DNA of 5,768 nucleotides from Spirochaetaceae bacterium. GTDB taxonomy: Bacteria; Spirochaetota; Spirochaetia; Treponematales; Breznakiellaceae. Of this stretch, positions 1 through 5,285 are shown in pieces. The stretch covers positions 1 through 5,768 of the forward strand of contig JAITGJ010000284.1 of assembly GCA_031280705.1 (NCBI GenBank), read 5' to 3'. Position numbers and translations under genes: made by a program. The notes beneath the pieces were generated by a model that had not been told where the DNA came from, did not search any database, and saw nothing but the letters and a program-made list of their open reading frames with translations. How positions within the stretch are numbered: the stretch's first letter is position 1; the number at the start of each line of letters is the position of its first letter.

Positions 1-6
1 TTTCGT

Positions 7-28
7 AAAAAAACGCCTCTATCAGACG
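7..28 (-). terminator. weak hairpin plus T-run on the minus strand
   Basis: On the minus strand, CGTCT (24-28) pairs with AGGCG (14-18) across GATAG with one G-U pair, followed by seven T residues (7-13). The stem is only 5 bp, so termination would be weak. No gene ends just before it; it could serve leftover ftsK read-through or a short RNA. Confidence 0.3.
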
Positions 29-36
29 GGGGGAAA

Positions 37-210
37 ATGACTTTTTCGCGTGTAATTCGTTATATAATAAAAGTTTACGCGCGTATTTTATATAGGGGGG
101 GGGGCCTGGTACGCGGAAATGCCCCGGTGCAGGCGCCGCCGTACACGGCGCGCCGTAGCGGGCCTGCGGGACGGTTTTCTTCGCGCCGGAAGGCATCGTG
201 TGCTCCATAA
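37..210 (+). CDS. doubtful small ORF, 57 residues, contains the G10 tract
   Basis: ATG at 37-39 to TAA at 208-210. The N-terminus MTFSRVIRYIIKVYARILYR is basic and amphipathic. The tail after the G tract is Arg/Pro/Ala-rich, as expected from random GC-rich DNA. A GGGGGG run lies only three bases before the ATG, a poor ribosome-binding site. The first 20 codons look more gene-like than the rest, so it could be the start of a gene thrown out of frame at the G run, a tiny real peptide, or chance. I recognise no family. Confidence 0.18.
   Translation: MTFSRVIRYIIKVYARILYRGGGLVRGNAPVQAPPYTARRSGPAGRFSSRRKASCAP
63..68 (+). promoter_or_regulatory. possible -10 hexamer TATAAT
   Basis: A perfect TATAAT on the plus strand inside an AT-rich island. 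There is no good -35 at 16-18 bases; the nearest resemblance to TTGACA is ATGACT at 37-42, with a 20-base gap. The composition alone could produce it by chance. Confidence 0.22.
63..94. repeat. imperfect AT-rich palindrome centred on ACGCGCGT
   Basis: The perfect 8-bp palindrome ACGCGCGT (77-84) is flanked by arms TATAATAAAA and TTTTATATA, which pair with one unpaired A on the left and a small bulge at GTT (73-75). It could be an operator, a cruciform-forming site or an RNA hairpin. It overlaps the TATAAT hexamer. Confidence 0.45.
95..104. repeat. homopolymeric G10 tract
   Basis: Ten consecutive G residues on the plus strand directly after TTTTATATA. Runs of this length slip during replication and sequencing. 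It follows a TATAAT-bearing AT-rich island, where length changes can alter promoter output or switch a reading frame. Confidence 0.9.
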
Positions 211-434
211 GATTAAGTATTGTTCATAAGAACAGCGATTGCAAGCATAAACGTGAAAAAAACTGTAGTTTTACCGCTGATTCACCCATTTCTCCGCAGA
301 CCCACTGATCGGGCGCATCGCAAGCGGACATCCCCGGCGGCCTCTGCCCCGGCGCTCTCCGCTCCGGCCATTGCACACGGCCCGCTGCCCGGGCACGCCC
401 CGCCGGGATCGGACGATTTTTTGCCGCCCGCGAC

Positions 435-468
435 AAAAAATAAGCTCAACAGCCAAAGGCCGTTGAGC
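435..468 (-). terminator. Rho-independent terminator of ftsK
   Basis: On the minus strand, GCTCAACGGCC (458-468) pairs with GGCTGTTGAGC (444-454) across a TTT loop. This gives an 11-bp stem with one G-U pair, followed by TTATTTTTT. It starts two bases past the ftsK TAA stop, so it ends this transcription unit. The plus strand has no T-run after the stem, so it works in one direction only. Confidence 0.93.
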
Positions 469-469
469 C

Positions 470-3025
470 TTATGCGCCGCGCAGTAATTCCCGTGGGCGT
501 GAACCCTGGGCCGGCCCCACCACGCCCCGGGCGGCCATTTCTTCCACGATACGCGCCGCGCGGTTGTAGCCGATTTTGAGCCGCCGCTGGATATAGCTCG
601 CGCTGGCCTTGCCCTGCTGCATCACAATTTCGAGCGCCTTGTCGTACAGGGGGTCTTCTCCATCGGAAAAAAGTGACGGTTCGCCTTCTTCGTCTTCGTC
701 GTAGAAAATTTCATCGTCAATATAATCCGGTTCGCCCAGCGTTTTTACATGTTCCACTACTTTTTCTACTTCTTCTTCCGTAACAAAGGCCCCCTGCATA
801 CGCACCGGAAACGGATCAACCACGCCCGCGTAGAGCATATCGCCCTTGCCCAGCAGTTTTTCCGCGCCCACCTGATCAATGATGATGCGGCTGTCCATTT
901 TGCTGGCCACCATAAAGGCAATTCTGCTGGGGATATTTGCCTTGATAAGGCCGGTAATGACGTCGATGGAGGGGCGCTGTGTCGCCAGCACCAGATGAAT
1001 GCCCACGGCCCGGCTCATGGCGGCAAGGCGGGCGACAGTACTTTCAAGTTCTTTTCCGGTCGTCGCCATCAGATCGGCAAATTCATCGATAATGACCACG
1101 ATGTAGGGCATGTATTCAGCAGCGATACTGCGCTCCCTGATCCGTTTATTGTAGCTTTTAATGTCGCGCACGCCCATGGAATCAAGGCAGGCGTAGCGCC
1201 GTTCCATCTCGAAAATGCAATATTGCAGGGCCTGGAACGCCCGTTTGGGTTCCGTAATTACCGGCGTAAGCAGGTGGGGAATATCGTTGTACAGTTTCAG
1301 TTCCACAATTTTGGGATCGATAAGGATAAGGCGGCATTCCTGCGGGGGAAGCTGATACAAAATTGAAAGAATGATCGCGTTGACGCACACCGATTTTCCC
1401 GATCCCGTGGACCCGGCAATCAGGAGATGCGGCGTCTGCGTTAAATCAACCGTCTGTGCTTCGCCGGTAATGTCCTTGCCCAGCGCGACGGGAATGCCCG
1501 GCTTTTTGCCGTCCGCTTTTTTCGCGGCGGAAAGTTCCCCTTCAATAATTTCCCGGAAGGAAACAATGTTTCGTTTCCGGTTGGGCACCTCAATGCCCAC
1601 CGCGTGTTTGCCGGGAATGGGCGCCACGATGCGCACGGAGGACGCGGCAAGGCGGAGCGCGATATTGTCCTGCAGATTGACGATGCGCGAAAGTTTTACT
1701 CCCGGCGCGGGAAGTATTTCAAACATGGTAATCACCGGACCTTTTTTGATGCCGGTAACTTCCGCCTGGATATTAAATTCTTCGAGTGTTTTTTCAAGCA
1801 CCAGCGCGGCGTCTTTTGTTCCCTGATCAATAATCCAGTACTGCCAGTCAGGGTAGGCGGTAAGAATTTCAGCGGGAATATGGTAACGCCCCGCCGGTTT
1901 ATTCCGGCGCGTCTTTTCCCGGCGGCGCGGCGCGGAGGCAGGCGCGGAATCCGCGCTGTTTTCTTCATCATCACTGTCTTCAATAACTTCAAGCGTATCA
2001 AAAAGGGACGAGCCGCTTCCTGGCGGTACGCCGGGCGGCGTGATGTAGGACGCGCTTTCTTCGGCCTCCCCGTCTTCCGCGCCGGGAAGATCATCCTCGC
2101 TTTCCGGAACGCTTTTTGCGGGGAACGGGACGGCCGGACGGTAGTAACCGGCGCGGCTTTCGTATGCGGTTTCCGCTTCTTCCAGTTCCTCAGGTTCTTC
2201 CCATGCTTCACGTTCTTCCGCCGCTTCATCTTCCGCGCCGCCGGCGTATACGCCGCTGCCATCCGCTTCGCTTTCCGCGTTCATCGCATTTCGCTCAAGC
2301 TCCTGGAGGGCGCGGGCGCTGGCAAGGGGCTTTTGTTCGGGGAAATTGATGATAACCGGGACGGAAACGGCGTTTGCTTCCCGCTCCGCCGGCAATAATG
2401 ATGTATCTTCCGCCGTGTTTGCCTCACCGGCGGGGACGGCGGCATCAGGGCCGGTCCCGCTTTCGCCTCGGTCCGTGCCCGCCGTGCCGCCTCCCCGCGT
2501 GAAGGGAATCGGCAGGGCGGCCTCGCCGTAAACGGAAGTTTTTTTGACGGAGCCTTTTTTCGCGCCGTACCGTTCGGGAAACAGGAAGGGAAGGAACGCG
2601 CGGATGATCATGCCTTCAACAAACGCAAGGAGAATCACGAATACACTAAATCCGTTCCGCCCCGCCCGTTCCAGCGCGGCGAAGCGCCGGGCGTAGTAAT
2701 CGAACCGCTGGATAAAACCGATGCCGATGGCAAGGGTCATAAACGGCAAAATTGCCGCGGCAAGGACAAATATCCGGTCGGGCCGCCACCGGCTGTCAAC
2801 AAGAATCCACGCCGCCCAGATGAGGTATACCGGGATGAGGATTGCGAGTACGCCGTATGCCCCGACGAGGAACGCCCCCAGCGCGCGGCCAATAAAAGGA
2901 AGGCTGAAAATCGCCCCGGTTATGGAAAAAGCGAGCATGAGGGCCGCGCCGGTCAGGGCGATGGCGCTTGCGATGCTGGCCATCCGGTATTTTTGTTCTG
3001 AACTGGAAAAAAGTCTCACGCTCAC
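470..3025 (-). CDS. ftsK: FtsK/SpoIIIE-family DNA translocase
   Basis: This is an ATP-driven double-stranded DNA pump that clears and sorts chromosome termini at the division septum from the inner membrane. From the chosen GTG start it has 851 residues. Four hydrophobic segments lie at about 17-40, 52-74, 86-105 and 126-147. An acidic, Pro/Glu-rich linker of about 225 residues follows (about 155-380). The alpha/beta motor covers about 385-765, with Walker A AGSTGSGKS at 537-545, Walker B VVIIDEFADL at 643-652 and the family motif ATQRPS at 681-686. A C-terminal winged-helix gamma domain (about 790-848, with YIQRRLKIGYNRAARIVEEM) resembles those that read oriented DNA signals (KOPS/SRS) and touch XerD. 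I chose GTG at 3023-3025 because AAGGAG lies six bases upstream. A TTG at 3074-3076 would add 17 residues but lacks such a site. All key motor residues are present, so the gene looks intact. The terminator follows directly. Identification is very secure; whether it acts in division or sporulation is not shown by sequence. Confidence 0.97.
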   Translation of the reverse strand: MSVRLFSSSEQKYRMASIASAIALTGAALMLAFSITGAIFSLPFIGRALGAFLVGAYGVLAILIPVYLIWAAWILVDSRWRPDRIFVLAAAILPFMTLAIGIGFIQRFDYYARRFAALERAGRNGFSVFVILLAFVEGMIIRAFLPFLFPERYGAKKGSVKKTSVYGEAALPIPFTRGGGTAGTDRGESGTGPDAAVPAGEANTAEDTSLLPAEREANAVSVPVIINFPEQKPLASARALQELERNAMNAESEADGSGVYAGGAEDEAAEEREAWEEPEELEEAETAYESRAGYYRPAVPFPAKSVPESEDDLPGAEDGEAEESASYITPPGVPPGSGSSLFDTLEVIEDSDDEENSADSAPASAPRRREKTRRNKPAGRYHIPAEILTAYPDWQYWIIDQGTKDAALVLEKTLEEFNIQAEVTGIKKGPVITMFEILPAPGVKLSRIVNLQDNIALRLAASSVRIVAPIPGKHAVGIEVPNRKRNIVSFREIIEGELSAAKKADGKKPGIPVALGKDITGEAQTVDLTQTPHLLIAGSTGSGKSVCVNAIILSILYQLPPQECRLILIDPKIVELKLYNDIPHLLTPVITEPKRAFQALQYCIFEMERRYACLDSMGVRDIKSYNKRIRERSIAAEYMPYIVVIIDEFADLMATTGKELESTVARLAAMSRAVGIHLVLATQRPSIDVITGLIKANIPSRIAFMVASKMDSRIIIDQVGAEKLLGKGDMLYAGVVDPFPVRMQGAFVTEEEVEKVVEHVKTLGEPDYIDDEIFYDEDEEGEPSLFSDGEDPLYDKALEIVMQQGKASASYIQRRLKIGYNRAARIVEEMAARGVVGPAQGSRPRELLRGA

Positions 3026-3102
3026 GCATGGCTCCTTGATTGGAGTTGCTCGCTGACCCGGTTGGTTATCGAACAACGCTGTTAATGTTCCGGCACGCCG
3101 TG
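3026..3102 (-). other. spacer between transglycosylase and ftsK
   Basis: There are 77 bases between the transglycosylase stop and the preferred ftsK start. Apart from the ribosome-binding site there is only a small AACA/TGTT hairpin. I see no stem followed by a T-run and no convincing promoter hexamers, so read-through from the transglycosylase gene into ftsK is likely. Confidence 0.5.
3032..3037 (-). promoter_or_regulatory. ribosome-binding site of ftsK
   Basis: AAGGAG on the minus strand, six bases before the GTG at 3023-3025. It decides the ftsK start: the overlapping ATG at 3027-3029 sits only two bases from it and opens a different frame, and the in-frame TTG at 3074-3076 lies upstream of the site. 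Confidence 0.75.
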
Positions 3103-5079
3103 TTATTTTAATATATCGGACAGAACGTCTTCCATCGTAAGCGCGTAATACAGATATGCGTAGGCCGCCGCCGCGGAAAAAACACGGCGGCCATAGGCGC
3201 GGGTTTCGCGGAATGCCACCGTTTCGGCAAAGAGGTCGGGCGGGAGATCCCCGGCGGCGCGCTGCCAGCGGCGTACACGGGTGATGCCGCCGTTGTAGGC
3301 GAGGAGGCTCACCAGCGGGTTTTCAAGACGGTCAAGCAGGTGGCGGAAATACGCCGAACCGAGAAACAGATTGGTATCCACGCGGACAAGATCGAGGGGT
3401 TCTTCGAGTTCTCCGCCTCCTGATCGGCGGTAACGGGCCGCCATCTCCTCCGCCGTTTCCGTCATAAGCTGGGTAAGGCCGATAGCCCCGCTGCTTGAGC
3501 GGATGGCCGGCATAAAGGCGCTCTCCGTGCGGACAATGCCGTAAAGAAGCCAGGGATCAATTTTCGCCCGTGCGGCGTATGTTTCAATTTCTTCCCGGAA
3601 CGGGCGCGGATGGTACAATTCCATATCGGTACGGGAGAGGGCATAATCTTTCCGCTCCATCCACGCGGCGGCAAGGCGGAGGGATTCGTCCCAGCGGCCC
3701 GCTTCCTGAAGGCTTGCGGCAAGGGCGCGGAGTTCGGGAATGGTAAGTTTACCGGCACATGCGGTAATCCACGGCCAGGCGAATTCCGCCGCGCCGTGGC
3801 TGAAAAACCCCAGAAGAAATGACATCTCCGCCCGGTGCGGAAAGGCGTAGGTCCTGGTCAGGGCGTGGTTCTTTGCCAGGGCGCGCAGGGCGGCCGCTTC
3901 GCCCGCTTCACCGGGTATTTCAAGCGGCCCTTCCCCCAGGCGGGACGCGGCCAGGGCGCGATAATACAGGGAAGCGGAGGCGTCATTACGGGCCGCGCGG
4001 AAAAATATCCCGCTTTCCGCCGGATTTCCGTAATAGCCCAATTCCGCCGCGCGCCCCAAAAGATAGGCATAACGGGCGCGGGAAGAGCCATCGGCCCCGG
4101 GTGGGATAAGTTCATATACGGCGCGCAGGGTTTCCCATTTTCGCCCGGCCACAAGGGAGCGGGCAAGCTCTTCAAGAATATCTTCAACCACCGTATAACG
4201 GCGGACGCGGGGCAGGTATTTTTCCAGCGCGTCAAGCGCCGTGCCGTTTTGACGGAAACCGTCTTGACGGGCTCCGTCTTGACGGAGACTCATGGAGAGG
4301 ATGTACCAGATGCAGGCGTCGCTTTGGCCGGGGAGCGGGGGAACGCCCTGTCCGGGAGGGTTCCGGCGTTCCAGCGCCGGGGCAAATTCCAGCGCCGCGT
4401 CAAAAAGCTCGATGGCGCGGCTTACATTACCCCACTGACGTTCCATCCGGCCCGAAAAATAAAGAAGCCGGTAGCGGAGTATCGCCGCATCCTCCGTGTC
4501 TGGCGCGGGAATCCCGTTTTCCCCGGCAAAAGCGCCCAACGCGATGGCCGCCTCCCATTCCTGAAACAGGCGGGAACCGTCGCCGCCGCTTCCGGCAAAC
4601 TGAAAACTCCTTCCCAAATCGGTGAGGGTTTCGTGATGCCGCAAAAAAATGAGCGGGTCCTTCTCCTGCGTGATTTTGAAATGGCGGAGCGCCGCGGCAA
4701 AGGCCGAACGGGCCACGGCAAAGCGGCCCTGAATCGCCTCGAATTCCGCCTCGTCAAAGGGGCCGCCGTCTTCATACGCGGCAGGGAGAACCTCTGTCCA
4801 GCGCATCACCCGGCCGGCTGCCTCCGCAAGGATCTCCCCGGCGGGATTTACGGCGGCAAGGCGCGGGGGAAGTTCGGCGGCGGCGGCTTCGCGCATAACG
4901 GGATTCTTGCTTTTCAGGGCTTCCATAAAATACCGCGCGGCGTCTTCCCGGTCCGCTCCCGGTTCATTAGGGGCAGAATCATCACGGGCGAACGGCCCGG
5001 CTTCCGGCGCGGCAGCCCGGACGGTAAGGCCCCGGTAAAAAGCCGCGTCCGCGCCGCCTTCGGTCTGGCAGGAACCCAA
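3103..5079 (-). CDS. Slt70-like lytic transglycosylase, probable lipoprotein; start unresolved
   Basis: A periplasmic peptidoglycan lytic transglycosylase (SLT fold, GH23). It cleaves the MurNAc-GlcNAc bond to leave 1,6-anhydro-MurNAc ends. Numbering from the TTG at 5077-5079 (658 residues), the long N-terminal part is alpha-helical with TPR-like stretches (for example about 196-233), like the superhelix of Slt70. The catalytic domain spans about 500-645: RTESAF with the likely catalytic Glu519, GAIGLTQLM at 531-539 (the usual GLMQ-type motif), LLAYNGG around 592-598 and FRETRAYGRRV near 623. The TTG cannot be the true start. The same frame continues upstream without a stop and encodes a hydrophobic stretch ending in a lipobox, L-G-S-C, whose Cys is residue 4 here. 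No ATG, GTG or TTG exists in this frame upstream, so the true start uses another codon or a frame change. The end coordinate given is therefore a minimum. It lies between the LysM gene and ftsK on one strand. Enzyme class is secure; exact subfamily is not. Confidence 0.92.
   Translation of the reverse strand: MGSCQTEGGADAAFYRGLTVRAAAPEAGPFARDDSAPNEPGADREDAARYFMEALKSKNPVMREAAAAELPPRLAAVNPAGEILAEAAGRVMRWTEVLPAAYEDGGPFDEAEFEAIQGRFAVARSAFAAALRHFKITQEKDPLIFLRHHETLTDLGRSFQFAGSGGDGSRLFQEWEAAIALGAFAGENGIPAPDTEDAAILRYRLLYFSGRMERQWGNVSRAIELFDAALEFAPALERRNPPGQGVPPLPGQSDACIWYILSMSLRQDGARQDGFRQNGTALDALEKYLPRVRRYTVVEDILEELARSLVAGRKWETLRAVYELIPPGADGSSRARYAYLLGRAAELGYYGNPAESGIFFRAARNDASASLYYRALAASRLGEGPLEIPGEAGEAAALRALAKNHALTRTYAFPHRAEMSFLLGFFSHGAAEFAWPWITACAGKLTIPELRALAASLQEAGRWDESLRLAAAWMERKDYALSRTDMELYHPRPFREEIETYAARAKIDPWLLYGIVRTESAFMPAIRSSSGAIGLTQLMTETAEEMAARYRRSGGGELEEPLDLVRVDTNLFLGSAYFRHLLDRLENPLVSLLAYNGGITRVRRWQRAAGDLPPDLFAETVAFRETRAYGRRVFSAAAAYAYLYYALTMEDVLSDILK
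4245..4289 (-). repeat. 15-bp tandem repeat, three copies, inside the transglycosylase gene
   Basis: Plus-strand units at 4245-4259, 4260-4274 and 4275-4289 share CGTYTTGACGG and differ mainly in the last four bases. In the protein they give RQDGA-RQDGF-RQNGT (residues 266-280 from the TTG), in the helical N-terminal region. The 15-base period keeps the frame, so copy-number changes would lengthen or shorten a surface loop without breaking the gene. Confidence 0.85.
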
Positions 5080-5133
5080 CGCGGGAAGGAGGAACAGGAA
5101 CGCCGCGATACATAAACTGCCGCCGGGTTTCCG
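5068..5133 (-). other. lipoprotein signal peptide upstream of the TTG
   Basis: In the transglycosylase frame this stretch encodes Arg-Lys-Pro-Gly-Gly-Ser and then LCIAAFLFLLPALGSC. That is a positively charged n-region, a hydrophobic core and a lipobox (Leu-Gly-Ser before Cys at 5068-5070). Cleavage by signal peptidase II after Ser and lipidation of Cys would anchor the enzyme in a membrane. Gly at -2 is less usual in proteobacteria but tolerated by the looser spirochaetal lipobox. The pattern is what I see; the lipidation is inferred. Confidence 0.72.
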
Positions 5134-5285
5134 CCCCGCCGGACGAGCCGGAGCGGTTCCCGCGAGGCGTCCCGGTTGGGCCGCTGTACATGGCCTTGCG
5201 GGAGAAGGGCTGCCGGAACGGAAGGCGCCGGAGAAAGCGCTGATACGGCGTATATGCCGAAGCGGTACGTTAATCAGCGCTTCCT
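5080..5285 (-). other. leader between LysM gene and transglycosylase, open in the transglycosylase frame
   Basis: These 206 bases have no stop codon in the transglycosylase frame, yet no ATG, GTG or TTG in that frame either. The only standard start I find nearby, ATG at 5189-5191, is in another frame; removing one base between there and the signal peptide, for example in the GGGG run at 5134-5137, would join it to the enzyme. An ATT at 5272-5274 lies in frame, seven bases after AAGGA; a CTG at 5275-5277 is also in frame. Either would give a leader of nearly 70 residues before the lipobox Cys, which is long for a signal peptide. Confidence 0.55.
5232..5285 (-). promoter_or_regulatory. intercistronic 13-bp hairpin covering a Shine-Dalgarno sequence
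   Basis: On the minus strand, bases 5285-5273 (AGGAAGCGCTGAT) pair with 5244-5232 (ATCAGCGCTTTCT) in 13 consecutive pairs with one G-U. The 28-base loop holds a second small hairpin, CGGC (5256-5259) with GCCG (5246-5249). The stem starts right after the LysM stop TAA (5286-5288) and buries AAGGA, the only good ribosome-binding sequence between the two genes. No free T-run follows, so it is not a standard terminator. Possible roles are translational control of the transglycosylase, mRNA processing or 3'-end protection of the LysM message. The structure is seen; the role is inferred. Confidence 0.6.

Larger units (their letters stand above)
1..434. other. intergenic region downstream of ftsK, no convincing gene
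   Basis: Bases 1-94 are rich in A and T against a GC-rich background. Bases 95-434 are mostly GC-rich and I find no tRNA, rRNA or recognisable protein domain in any frame. Minor features are the inverted repeat TGTTC-ATAA-GAACA (221-234) and the 10-bp palindrome TGCCCGGGCA (386-395). The open frames here are short, low in complexity and lack good ribosome-binding sites. The region could hold the upstream part of a gene beyond the left edge, decayed sequence or a small RNA; nothing decides between these. Confidence 0.55.

Noticed and set aside
386..395. Palindrome TGCCCGGGCA as an operator or terminator
   Set aside because: Ten bases of GC-rich palindrome are unsurprising in this composition; there is no T-run and no adjacent gene start.
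224..436. 70-codon minus-strand open frame after the ftsK terminator
   Set aside because: Its TTG start lies in the terminator T-run and the product has no domain or convincing signal.
220..579. 119-codon plus-strand open frame overlapping the ftsK 3' end
   Set aside because: It runs through the ftsK terminator and stop, is Pro/Ala/Arg-rich with no domain, and has no ribosome-binding site.
749..1366. 205-codon plus-strand open frame opposite the FtsK motor
   Set aside because: It mirrors conserved Walker-motif sequence on the other strand. The His-rich product is an artefact of codon complementarity.
1604..2398. 264-codon open frame on the plus strand opposite ftsK
   Set aside because: Antisense to the FtsK linker and motor start. 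The product is rich in Arg and Phe with no domain and no ribosome-binding site that I can see.
3835..5115. 426-codon open frame on the plus strand opposite the transglycosylase
   Set aside because: It lies wholly antisense to a gene with clear catalytic motifs. Its product is Gly/Arg-rich with no recognisable domain, as expected from the complement of GC-rich coding DNA.
4982..5191. 69-codon minus-strand frame starting at ATG 5189-5191
   Set aside because: Beyond about 5130 it runs out of frame with the real enzyme. Only its ATG may matter, as a candidate start if there is a one-base frame error.
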